Assembly: GCA_029850565.1 (NCBI GenBank)
Contig: JARCRR010000190.1
Span: forward strand, 1-27,814
Direction of reading: 5' to 3'
Source: Gallionella sp.
Lineage (GTDB): Bacteria > Pseudomonadota > Gammaproteobacteria > Burkholderiales > Gallionellaceae
DNA length: 27,814 nt
Below, piece by piece: positions 8,934-16,716 of the stretch. Both the position numbers and the translations under genes were made by a program. The notes under the pieces were generated by a model. That model had not been told where the DNA came from. It ran no database searches and saw nothing but the letters and a program-made list of their open reading frames with translations. Position 1 is the first letter of the stretch. Every line of letters begins with the position of its first letter.

Positions 8934-9404
8934 TCAGATTTCCGCAACGAGTTTATCGAGCAGGTCGTTGTGTGCCTTAGCATCGATCTCGCGACCCAAG
9001 ATCCTACCGGCACCTGCCAGCGCGATGGCCGACACTTGAGTACGCAGTTGTTCTTTGGCACGGAATACTTCTTGATCGATCTCAGCCTTGGCGCCGGCGA
9101 TGATACGGTCGCCTTCTACCTTGGCTTGATTCTTGGCTTCCTCAACGATTTCACTACCGCGCTTTTCGCTATTGGCGATGATGTCACCAGCCTTTTCTTT
9201 CGCCTCGCGCAAAATCTCAGCGGAGCGTTTGGAGGCCAATTCCAAATCATGCTTCGCGCGTTCAGCATCGGCCAATCCATCGGCGATCTGTTTCTTGCGT
9301 GCTTCTAGCGCGGCGACGATCGGAGTCCACACGAACTTCATGCAGAACCACACGAACAACGCGAACATGATGGTCTGAGCGAGAAGAGTTGCATTGATAT
9401 TCAT
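8934..9404 (-). CDS. atpF: F1Fo ATP synthase b subunit
   Basis: Subunit b forms the peripheral stator stalk. There is one N-terminal membrane helix (about residues 6-26, hydrophobic and Trp/Phe rich: MFALFVWFCMKFVW). A long charged helix with Ala/Glu/Lys/Arg periodicity follows, expected to form the b-b coiled coil. At 156 aa it is the same length as the E. coli protein. AAGGAAG lies six bases before the ATG. Only one b gene is present, so the stalk should be a homodimer, unlike phototrophs with b and b'. Confidence 0.96.
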   Translation of the reverse strand: MNINATLLAQTIMFALFVWFCMKFVWTPIVAALEARKKQIADGLADAERAKHDLELASKRSAEILREAKEKAGDIIANSEKRGSEIVEEAKNQAKVEGDRIIAGAKAEIDQEVFRAKEQLRTQVSAIALAGAGRILGREIDAKAHNDLLDKLVAEI

Positions 9405-9445
9405 GCAAGCTTCCTTTCTTAATTATGCGTTTTGCGTTGAGCGGA

Positions 9446-9685
9446 TCAGCCGACTACAGCGAACAGAACATACATCGCGATACCAACAGCGATCATCGGA
9501 ACCGCGTCAACCAGACCCATCACCACGAAGAACTGTGTACGCAGCATTGGGATCAGTTCAGGTTGGCGAGCAGCGCCTTCCAAGAAGCGACCACCCAAGA
9601 TGCCGATACCAACGGCCGCGCCAAGCGCGCCCAGACCCATCATCAATGCGCCAGCGATGTACAGCAGTGCGTTTGCCATTTCCAT
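9446..9685 (-). CDS. atpE: F1Fo ATP synthase c subunit (proteolipid ring)
   Basis: Subunit c forms the rotor ring that carries protons. The 79 aa fold as a helical hairpin: helix 1 contains the glycine-rich GAAVGIGILGG, the polar loop is ARQPEL, and helix 2 carries the essential carboxylate Asp60 in VGLVDAVP. The residues near Asp60 look like proton-type rather than sodium-type rings (inference from motif). The start at 9685 is favoured over the ATG at 9679 because AGGAG lies nine bases upstream of it. The 43-nt leader is extremely A/T rich, as expected for a highly translated c subunit gene. Confidence 0.97.
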   Translation of the reverse strand: MEMANALLYIAGALMMGLGALGAAVGIGILGGRFLEGAARQPELIPMLRTQFFVVMGLVDAVPMIAVGIAMYVLFAVVG

Positions 9686-9728
9686 TTTCTATTTCTCCTG
9701 TTGATAAATAATAAAGTTGATAAAAGAA
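9686..9728 (-). promoter_or_regulatory. A/U-rich atpE translation initiation region with 9-bp direct repeat
   Basis: The atpB-atpE spacer contains almost no G or C apart from the Shine-Dalgarno. It also contains the repeat GTTGATAAA (plus-strand sense) at 9700-9708 and 9716-9724, a period of 16 bases. In E. coli an unstructured U/A-rich leader upstream of atpE boosts translation to match the c-subunit copy number. A similar role here is inference. Confidence 0.4.
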
Positions 9729-10640
9729 TTAATGATGTTCCTGATGCGCCATATCCAGATAGACAACTGTCAGCGTCATGAAGATGAATGCTTGCAATGT
9801 CACGATCAGGATGTGGAAGATCGCCCAACCCAGTGAAAGCAAGATCTGCGAACCGTAAAGAGTCACACCACTTACTGAGAAGCCCGCCCATGCACCGCCC
9901 ATGAGAGCGATCAGGATGAAGATCATTTCGCCCGCGTACATGTTACCGAACAGACGCAGCGCCAAAGAGATCGGTTTGGCGATCAAGTTCACACCTTCCA
10001 GCAGCAAGTTGACTGGCATGCCCCACTTGCCGAATGGTTGCAGCGTGAGTTCGCCCACGAAGCCGCCCAAACCCTTCATCTTTACGCTGTAGTAAAGCAC
10101 CAGCAGGAATACGCCGATTGCCATACCAAATGTCGCGTTAGGATCGGTAGAAGGAACAACTTTGAAGAACGGAACGCCAAGGGAAGTCATCAGCAGTGGA
10201 ATGTAGTCGATGGGTATCAAGTCCATCAGATTCATGGTGAACACCCAGAAGAAGATGGTCAAAGCCAAAGGTCCGACCATATTGTTCTTGCCGGAGAAGG
10301 AACCTCGCACGCTACTGTCGATGAATTCAATCGCCCATTCGCAGAAGTTCTGCAAACCACTTGGCGTGCCTGTGACCACACTCTTGGCCACGCTACGGAA
10401 CACCAACATGAAGATCGCGCCCAACAACAGGGAAACAAAGAAAGTATCTAGATTCAAAGCCCAGAAGCCCATAGCCTTGGCTTCTTCAGAAGTATGAGCA
10501 ACTGTCCATGTGGCTTGTTGAAGCGCTTCAACCGCGCCGTCAGCTCCGTGACGCTCAAAGCCAGCAGGCAATTGACCGTAAGTGAGGTTCTGCAGGTGGT
10601 GATGGATGTATTCCGCTGAGGTATGAGCTTCGCTGGACAT
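9729..10640 (-). CDS. atpB: F1Fo ATP synthase a subunit
   Basis: Subunit a provides the proton half-channels next to the c-ring. The 303 aa contain several membrane helices. The essential arginine is Arg229 in the conserved helix SLALRLFGNMYAGE, equivalent to E. coli Arg210. The last helices contain the conserved LQAFIFMTLTVVYLDMA. The protein is about 30 residues longer than E. coli AtpB, mainly at the N terminus, where a 50-60 residue soluble segment with HHH precedes the first helix. It starts 3 bp after the atpI stop, with no obvious Shine-Dalgarno, so coupling to atpI is likely. Confidence 0.97.
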   Translation of the reverse strand: MSSEAHTSAEYIHHHLQNLTYGQLPAGFERHGADGAVEALQQATWTVAHTSEEAKAMGFWALNLDTFFVSLLLGAIFMLVFRSVAKSVVTGTPSGLQNFCEWAIEFIDSSVRGSFSGKNNMVGPLALTIFFWVFTMNLMDLIPIDYIPLLMTSLGVPFFKVVPSTDPNATFGMAIGVFLLVLYYSVKMKGLGGFVGELTLQPFGKWGMPVNLLLEGVNLIAKPISLALRLFGNMYAGEMIFILIALMGGAWAGFSVSGVTLYGSQILLSLGWAIFHILIVTLQAFIFMTLTVVYLDMAHQEHH

Positions 10641-10643
10641 TTT

Positions 10644-11117
10644 TTATTCGCTATCTTCAGTCTTTATTCGCAAAAACAAGCGTGCAACCAATAATGCCGC
10701 TTGACCTAATACAAATCCGCCCAATACAGCAAGCGGTAACTTCAGTATCGCCATGGCTAGACCTAGCGATACGACCACCAAGAAAAAACGCTCGGCGGCG
10801 TAAAAATACATGAGCCGTAATTGAAGATGTGCATCATGGGCAGAACGCTGATTCGCTCGGGACATTCTCCAAGCCATCATCGCGCCATTGAGAACTGAGA
10901 CGCCTCCCCCAATCAACACCGCTATCGCAAGTTGCGGCGTTGCTCCGACGCCTAAGGCAGCACTTCCGGCTAAAACCGCGACGATGAGTTGCAACCATGT
11001 CACGCGCCGTATTTGTTGTTTTTCTTGTGCCTCGGCTTCTGCAAGCGCGGCGATGATAGCGGCGTTCAGCGGGGGTGTCAAACAAACTTGCGGCTCTTCA
11101 CCCACTGTTTTTGTCAA
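10644..11117 (-). CDS. atpI: ATP synthase accessory protein AtpI
   Basis: AtpI is a small membrane protein encoded first in many atp operons; it aids assembly of the c-ring but is not part of the finished enzyme. The 157 aa have a soluble N-terminal 40 residues and then about four hydrophobic helices (VTWLQLIVAVLAGSAALG, LAIAVLIGGGVSVLNGAMMA, FFLVVVSLGLAMAILKL, VLGGFVLGQAALLVARLF). The start is TTG, directly abutting the parB stop (TAA-TTG). AAGG seven bases upstream supports it; a GTG four codons later (11105) is the alternative. The low conservation of AtpI makes the call rest on context plus the helix pattern. Confidence 0.88.
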   Translation of the reverse strand: MTKTVGEEPQVCLTPPLNAAIIAALAEAEAQEKQQIRRVTWLQLIVAVLAGSAALGVGATPQLAIAVLIGGGVSVLNGAMMAWRMSRANQRSAHDAHLQLRLMYFYAAERFFLVVVSLGLAMAILKLPLAVLGGFVLGQAALLVARLFLRIKTEDSE

Positions 11118-11981
11118 TTACAGGCCTTTTGTCAGCTTGTTCAGCAAGTCACTCAATTGGTCATTGCTCGAATATTCGATGACCAATTTTCCTGTTCCTT
11201 TTTTCCCACTTTTAATTTCGACCCTCGTTCCCAATTGGGCGCTGATTTCTTCTTGAATACGCTGCGTGTCGCGATCCGTACCGGTCTTTTTTGCTGCTGA
11301 TGGATGTGCAATGGACTCTGTCTGATGTTGTACCAGCCTTTCCGCTTCACGAACCGAGAGCTTCTCCATCACGATCTTGTTAGCCAGCAAGATCTGCTGG
11401 GCTGGTTCAAGCGTGAGTAATGCACGCGCATGGCCCATATCCAACAGATTATCCATCAACATCTCCTGCACATCCGTCGGCAGTTTTAGCAAACGCAACA
11501 GATTGCTCGCAGCACTACGAGAGCGGCCAACAGCTTCTGCAGCAGCCTGGTGGGTCATTTGGAATTCATCGATGAGTCGCTGGATACCAATCGCTTCCTC
11601 CAACGGATTCAAATCTTCACGCTGGATGTTTTCGATCAACGCCATCGCCAGAGCCGCGTTATCCGGCACTTTGCGTACCAAAACTGGAACTTGCTTGAGC
11701 TCGGCAAGCTGGGCTGCGCGCCAACGACGTTCACCTGCGATTATCTCGTAACCCCCATTGGGCAATTCACGCGCCAATATCGGCTGAATTATTCCTTGTG
11801 CCTTGATGGAAGACGCTAGCTCACTCAGCGAAACCTCGTCCATCCGGCTGCGAGGCTGATACTTCCCCGGCTTGAGTTCTTCTACTTTAAGTTCACGCAG
11901 AGTGTCGTTTGACTTCGTCGAGCCGCTACCAGCGAGTAGCGCATCCAATCCGCGTCCCAATCCTTTATTCGGTTTGACCAT
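11118..11981 (-). CDS. parB: Chromosome partitioning protein ParB (parS-binding CTPase)
   Basis: ParB binds parS near the origin, loads as a CTP-gated clamp, and works with ParA to segregate origins. It opens KGLGRGLDALL, typical of chromosomal ParB. The CTP-binding box GERRWR is at about residues 83-88, a helix-turn-helix lies at about 142-168 (HQAAAEAVGRSRSAASNLLR), and a C-terminal dimerisation domain follows. The start at 11981 (MVKPNK) is chosen because AAGGA then lies about eight bases upstream; an ATG at 11987 would leave only two or three bases. Its length is then 287 aa. parA is immediately upstream. Two parS sites are present in this window. Confidence 0.96.
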   Translation of the reverse strand: MVKPNKGLGRGLDALLAGSGSTKSNDTLRELKVEELKPGKYQPRSRMDEVSLSELASSIKAQGIIQPILARELPNGGYEIIAGERRWRAAQLAELKQVPVLVRKVPDNAALAMALIENIQREDLNPLEEAIGIQRLIDEFQMTHQAAAEAVGRSRSAASNLLRLLKLPTDVQEMLMDNLLDMGHARALLTLEPAQQILLANKIVMEKLSVREAERLVQHQTESIAHPSAAKKTGTDRDTQRIQEEISAQLGTRVEIKSGKKGTGKLVIEYSSNDQLSDLLNKLTKGL

Positions 11982-11996
11982 ATTCATTTTCCTTTT

Positions 11997-12770
11997 TCAA
12001 TTCGTTGCAGTGGCGTTATTCAGCAGTTCGCCAGCTAGGGCAAGGTATGCCTGTGTTCCTTTGGATTGTGCATCGTGATACAGGACTGGAACGCCGTAAC
12101 TTGGTGCTTCCGCCAAGCGTACATTACGCGGTATCACCGTACGATAGACCTTGTCACCAAAGTGCTGCTGCAACTGATCCGATACCTGTTGCGCCAAAGA
12201 GTTTCGGGGGTCAAACATGGTGCGCAACAGGCCTTCGATCTCCAACTCTGGATTCAGGCTCTCGCGCACCTTGCGGATGGTATTGACCAGATCGCTCAAT
12301 CCCTCCAATGCGTAATACTCGCATTGCATCGGAATCATCACCGAGCGAGCGGCGCATAGACCATTCAAAGTAAGCAGATTCAGTGCTGGCGGACAATCAA
12401 TGAGCACATAGTCATATTCATGGGCAACAGCTTGCAATTCCAGCTTCAGGCGCATCTCGCGGCCTTCCATATCCACCAACTCGATCTCTGCACCAGCCAA
12501 GTCGCGATTGGAGGGAAGTACATCGTATTTCCCTTTTTCGGAGGTGATACGCGCTTGCGCGATGGTTGCCTCGCCCAGCAATACGTCATACACGGACAAT
12601 TCTAAGTCGCCCTTGCTGATGCCACTCCCCATGGTGGCATTGCCCTGCGGGTCCAGGTCCACCAAAAGCACCCGTTTCTTCGCGGCACCCAAGCTGGCTG
12701 CCAGATTAACGGTCGTCGTGGTTTTCCCGACGCCACCCTTTTGGTTGGTTATAGCCATTATCTTCGTCAT
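11997..12770 (-). CDS. parA: Chromosome partitioning ATPase ParA (Soj family)
   Basis: ParA is a Walker-type ATPase that forms nucleoid-bound gradients and moves ParB-parS complexes. The deviant Walker A motif KGGVGKTT is at residues 11-18. The DCPPALNLLTLNGL segment corresponds to the Walker B/switch region. At 257 aa it is a short chromosomal ParA without an N-terminal DNA-binding extension. The ATG overlaps the rsmG stop as ATGA, indicating translational coupling. An in-frame ATG at codon 5 (12758) is less likely. The parB ORF follows within 16 bp. Confidence 0.97.
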   Translation of the reverse strand: MTKIMAITNQKGGVGKTTTTVNLAASLGAAKKRVLLVDLDPQGNATMGSGISKGDLELSVYDVLLGEATIAQARITSEKGKYDVLPSNRDLAGAEIELVDMEGREMRLKLELQAVAHEYDYVLIDCPPALNLLTLNGLCAARSVMIPMQCEYYALEGLSDLVNTIRKVRESLNPELEIEGLLRTMFDPRNSLAQQVSDQLQQHFGDKVYRTVIPRNVRLAEAPSYGVPVLYHDAQSKGTQAYLALAGELLNNATATN

Positions 12771-13408
12771 GCAGTCTGCTCCCTAGATACCTTTGCGATC
12801 ACCAAGCTACGCGCCGCTTCAACTCCCGGCACTTTCAACGAAACAATCTTTTCAATCTCAAAACCTTTAGCCACACCAGACAGCTCTGTCTCTGGCTGCC
12901 CCTTCATCGCGGCCCAGCGCCCATTCGGGGCGATCAAGTGCTCGCTCACAGCTAGAAAATCTCCTAATTCAGCAAAAGCCCTCGAGATGATTCCGTCGAA
13001 TCTGTAACTCGGCTGCCAATCTTCCACACGACCTGAGTGGACGCTCACATTGTTCAGCCCAAGCTCAATGACGGCCTGTTGTACGAAGCCGGTCTTTTTG
13101 GTATTGCTATCCAATAAGGTGAATCTCCATTCGGGTTTAACGATTGCCAAAACCAAACCCGGCATACCCCCGCCACACCCTACATCCAACCATCGCCCCG
13201 GCCATAAGTGCGGCACAACAGCAAGGCTATCGAGTAAGTGATGACTCACCATCTCACCCTTATCCCGTATCGCCGTCAGGTTGTACACCTTGTTCCATTT
13301 GAACAACAGCTCGACATAAGCCAACAACTTGGTTTGCATCTTATCGTCTAGTTCCAATCCCAACTCGACCGCTCCCGCCCGCAAGATATCAGCTTCATTC
13401 ATACGCAT
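12767..13408 (-). CDS. rsmG: 16S rRNA (guanine527-N7)-methyltransferase RsmG
   Basis: RsmG (GidB) methylates N7 of G527 in 16S rRNA using SAM; loss in other bacteria gives low-level streptomycin resistance. The SAM-binding motif DVGCGGGMPG is at residues 75-84 of the 213 aa. The second ATG at 13402 (MNEADIL) overlaps the mnmG stop as ATGA and is an equally good start; the first ATG at 13408 overlaps mnmG by 10 bp. The order mnmG-rsmG-parA-parB is a widespread origin-proximal arrangement. Confidence 0.95.
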   Translation of the reverse strand: MRMNEADILRAGAVELGLELDDKMQTKLLAYVELLFKWNKVYNLTAIRDKGEMVSHHLLDSLAVVPHLWPGRWLDVGCGGGMPGLVLAIVKPEWRFTLLDSNTKKTGFVQQAVIELGLNNVSVHSGRVEDWQPSYRFDGIISRAFAELGDFLAVSEHLIAPNGRWAAMKGQPETELSGVAKGFEIEKIVSLKVPGVEAARSLVIAKVSREQTA

Positions 13409-15297
13409 TTTTGCTCAGCTTGAATGCTTTTGAATCCACGCTTCAAATGTACCAATAACAACGAGATGGTGGCAGGCGTGATACCCGAGATACGGCCAGC
13501 TTGGCCTACTGTTTGTGGTTTGTGCTGGTTGAGCTTTTGCTGCGCCTCTATGGAAAGGCCCCGTACACCGCGATAGTCGAAATCAACTGGCAACACAAGA
13601 TTCTCAAAATGCTCTTGCTGCTCAATCTCCCCCTGTTGCTTCTCGATATACCCTTGGTACTTGGCTTGTATCTCAATCTGCAATGCCACGCTTTCTTCTG
13701 CGGGTTCGCCTGCGCTAGGTAAAGTCATCAAGGAAGCATAGGTCACATCTGGACGTCTTAAAAGTTCATGCAAGGAATATTCGCGCTCGATGTTCTTTCC
13801 CAGCACGCGCACAGCATCTTCTTCGGACAGGATTCGCGGGTTAACCCAAGTACTGCGCAAGCGCTGCTCTTCTTGGGCGATAGCTTCGCGCTTTGCTTCA
13901 AAATACTGCCAGCGCACATCATCCACGATCCCCAGCTTGCGGCCGATCTCGGTCAGTCGTAAATCGGCGTTATCCTCGCGCAGTTGCAAACGATATTCAG
14001 CTCGACTGGTGAACATGCGATATGGCTCGGAAACGCCGCGCGTGATCAAATCATCAACCATCACGCCCAGATAGGCCTCGTTACGGCGCGGACACCAAGC
14101 TTCGCGCTCTTGCGCAAACAGGGCGGCATTCACGCCAGCCAACAAACCTTGCGCTGCCGCCTCTTCGTAACCCGTCGTACCGTTGATCTGCCCAGCGAAG
14201 AACAAGCCGCTGATGGCTTTAGTCTCCAACGAACTCTTTAATCCGCGCGGATCGAAATAGTCATATTCGATGGCATAGCCAGGGCGCAATATGTGTGCGT
14301 TCTCCAACCCTTTGATGGAGTGGATTAAATCTAATTGCACATCGAATGGAAGGCTGGTTGAAACACCATTAGGATAGACCTCGTGCGTGGTCAGCCCTTC
14401 GGGTTCAAGGAATATCTGATGCGAGGCCTTGTCGGCGAAGCGCGTGATCTTGTCTTCGATGGAAGGACAATAACGCGGCCCCACCCCCTCGATAACCCCT
14501 GTAAACAAGGGAGAGCGATCCAAGCCCCCACGGATGATGTCATGGGTGCGCTGATTGGTTTCGGTGATCCAACAAGGCAGTTGGCGAGGATGCTGCTTGG
14601 CATGCCCCAAGAATGAAAACACCGGAACAGGGTCGTCCCCATGTTGTTCTTGCATCACCGAGTAGTCGATGGTGCGTCCGTCTATTCTCGGTGGCGTGCC
14701 TGTCTTCAGCCTACCCACAGGAAGGTTCAGCTCACGCAGTCGATGCGCCAAGCTGACGGCCGGGGGATCACCCGCCCTGCCCGCCTGATAGTTCGATTGT
14801 CCAACATGAATCAGACCAGCGAGAAAAGTCCCAGTGGTCAGCACTACGCTACGCGCAGAAAAATGCAATCCCAGTTGTGTGACCACACCAGTCACACAAC
14901 CCTCTTCGACCATTAAGTCATCAACAGCTTGCTGGAACAGCCATAGGTTAGGCTGGTTTTCCAAACGACTACGAATTGCTTGCTTGTAAAGGATACGATC
15001 GGCCTGTGCTCGTGTAGCTCGAACAGCGGGGCCTTTGCTTGAATTCAGGATGCGGAATTGAATGCCACCTTCGTCGGTCGCTGCCGCCATAGCGCCGCCA
15101 AGCGCATCGACCTCTTTGACGAGATGACCTTTGCCGATACCGCCAATAGAAGGGTTACACGACATCTGGCCAAGGGTTTCGATGTTGTGGCTGAGCAGCA
15201 AGGTTTTACTGCCCGCACGTGCGCTGGCAAGGGCCGCCTCTGTGCCAGCATGCCCACCACCCACTACAATCACATCGAATTTGCCGGGAAAGTCCAT
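13399..15297 (-). CDS. mnmG: tRNA uridine-5-carboxymethylaminomethyl modification enzyme MnmG
   Basis: MnmG (GidA) is the FAD enzyme that works with MnmE to install cmnm5 on wobble U34 of several tRNAs. The N terminus carries the dinucleotide-binding motif VVGGGHAGTEAA (from about residue 11), followed by MSCNPSIGGIGKGHL. The FAD-domain segment GYEEAAAQGLLAGVNAAL and the C-terminal helical MnmE-interacting region (DYRGVRGLSIEAQQKL) are present. At 632 aa it is full length. The parS site lies 62 bp upstream of the start, in the 81-bp gap from mnmE. Confidence 0.97.
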   Translation of the reverse strand: MDFPGKFDVIVVGGGHAGTEAALASARAGSKTLLLSHNIETLGQMSCNPSIGGIGKGHLVKEVDALGGAMAAATDEGGIQFRILNSSKGPAVRATRAQADRILYKQAIRSRLENQPNLWLFQQAVDDLMVEEGCVTGVVTQLGLHFSARSVVLTTGTFLAGLIHVGQSNYQAGRAGDPPAVSLAHRLRELNLPVGRLKTGTPPRIDGRTIDYSVMQEQHGDDPVPVFSFLGHAKQHPRQLPCWITETNQRTHDIIRGGLDRSPLFTGVIEGVGPRYCPSIEDKITRFADKASHQIFLEPEGLTTHEVYPNGVSTSLPFDVQLDLIHSIKGLENAHILRPGYAIEYDYFDPRGLKSSLETKAISGLFFAGQINGTTGYEEAAAQGLLAGVNAALFAQEREAWCPRRNEAYLGVMVDDLITRGVSEPYRMFTSRAEYRLQLREDNADLRLTEIGRKLGIVDDVRWQYFEAKREAIAQEEQRLRSTWVNPRILSEEDAVRVLGKNIEREYSLHELLRRPDVTYASLMTLPSAGEPAEESVALQIEIQAKYQGYIEKQQGEIEQQEHFENLVLPVDFDYRGVRGLSIEAQQKLNQHKPQTVGQAGRISGITPATISLLLVHLKRGFKSIQAEQKCV

Positions 15298-15358
15298 TAT
15301 GCCGCCAGCGAAAAAGGACGCGCATCTTACAACAGGCTGATTGGATTACAAAACCGAT

Positions 15359-15374
15359 TGTTTCACGTGAAACA
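15359..15374. other. parS: parS centromere site (perfect palindrome) between mnmE and mnmG
   Basis: The 16-bp sequence TGTTTCACGTGAAACA is fully palindromic and equals the bacterial chromosomal parS consensus (TGTTNCACGTGAAACA). It lies in the 81-bp non-coding gap between mnmE and mnmG, about 3.8 kb left of dnaA. parA and parB, encoded about 2.6 kb further left, supply the binding proteins. The function is inferred from exact consensus match and context. Confidence 0.95.
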
Positions 15375-15378
15375 AGTA

Positions 15379-16716
15379 TTATTTGCCGATACAGAAGCGG
15401 CTGAATATCTCGCCCAACAGGTCGTCTGCCACAAACTCACCTGTGATCTCATTCAGCGCGGCTTGTCCGTAACGTAGCTCTTCTGCCAGAAGCTCGTGCA
15501 TTTCAAGGTGTTGGCTAGCCGAGGCAAAATGCTGCTTGGCCTTGGCGATAGCGACCAAATGGCGCTCACGAGCCATGAATACGCCCGCTTCTTGATGCCA
15601 GCCTATCGTTTTCAATAGTTTGTCTTGCAGCGCATCGACACCCAAACCTGTTTTGGCTGATACATATAGATGGCCCTCTTCTTCCTGAGGCGACCTAAGT
15701 GTCGCCACATCCATTTTGTTGTGAACGAACAAACGTGGGATTCCCTGCGGCAACCGCTCAAGGATTGATTCAACATCATCTGATGCCACAGGATTTGACT
15801 CATCCAACAACACCAATATCAAATCTGCACGGTCAATGTTCTGCTGGGTTCTGGCGATTCCCATACGCTCCACGACATCATCGGTCTCCCGCAATCCTGC
15901 CGTGTCGATGATATGCAAGGGCACGCCTCTGAGCTGTAACGATTGGCGGATGGCGTCGCGTGTCGTTCCGGCAATCTCGCTCACCAAAGCCACCTCTTCC
16001 CCTGCCAAGCGGTTAAGCAGGCTGGATTTGCCTACATTGGGCGCGCCCACCAAGACCACCTGCGCGCCCTCCCTAAGGATGCTCCCCTGCTTTGCGAGAA
16101 CTTCGATGTGAGCCAATTCGACTTGGATCTGGGTCAACTTTCCTTCAAGTCGAGCCCGCTCTACGGTGGCGATGCCATCTTCTTCCGGAAAGTCCAAGGT
16201 CGCTTCCACCAACATGCGCAGATCGATGAGTTTGGCCACAACGGCATGTATGGCCTTGGAGAACTCCCCCTGCATGGATCTGACCGCGCTTCTGGCGGCC
16301 TGTTGGGTGGTCGCCTCAATCAGGTCAGAGACACTTTCGGCTTGGGCAAGGTCCATCTTGTCATTCAAAAAGGCGCGTTGTGTGAACTCCCCAGGCTGGG
16401 CAAGGCGAGCACCCAGTTCTAAACAGCGCTGTAACAACAATTGCAGTACGGCAGAACCGCCATGCCCTTGTAACTCCAACACCTCTTCACCTGTGTAGGA
16501 GTGTGGTGCCGGAAAGAACAAGGCAATGCCTTGGTCAATGACAGAATGGTCTGATGCGAGAAAGGGGGTGTAAACGGCCGTCCGGGGCGGAAGCTGGCGG
16601 CCTGTAATTAATGTACCAATATCAGCTAGGCCACGCCCAGAGACTCGCACGACACCGATACCACCGCGACCGGTTCCGGTCGCGATGGCGGCGATATTGT
16701 CAGGCTTTTGTGACAC
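15379..16716 (-). CDS. mnmE: tRNA modification GTPase MnmE
   Basis: MnmE (TrmE) is the GTPase partner of MnmG in wobble-uridine modification. Its N-terminal tetrahydrofolate-binding domain begins after IAAIATGTGRGGIGVVRVSG. The inserted G domain has a P-loop GAPNVGKSS at residues 224-232, DTAG at 271-274 and NKMD. The C terminus ends FCIGK, which contains the conserved functional Cys. The start is GTG at 16716, inside the last codons of yidC (17-bp overlap); no later start keeps the conserved N terminus. Length is 445 aa, close to E. coli (454). A 9-bp-arm inverted repeat lies 32 bp into the gene. Confidence 0.96.
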   Translation of the reverse strand: MSQKPDNIAAIATGTGRGGIGVVRVSGRGLADIGTLITGRQLPPRTAVYTPFLASDHSVIDQGIALFFPAPHSYTGEEVLELQGHGGSAVLQLLLQRCLELGARLAQPGEFTQRAFLNDKMDLAQAESVSDLIEATTQQAARSAVRSMQGEFSKAIHAVVAKLIDLRMLVEATLDFPEEDGIATVERARLEGKLTQIQVELAHIEVLAKQGSILREGAQVVLVGAPNVGKSSLLNRLAGEEVALVSEIAGTTRDAIRQSLQLRGVPLHIIDTAGLRETDDVVERMGIARTQQNIDRADLILVLLDESNPVASDDVESILERLPQGIPRLFVHNKMDVATLRSPQEEEGHLYVSAKTGLGVDALQDKLLKTIGWHQEAGVFMARERHLVAIAKAKQHFASASQHLEMHELLAEELRYGQAALNEITGEFVADDLLGEIFSRFCIGK

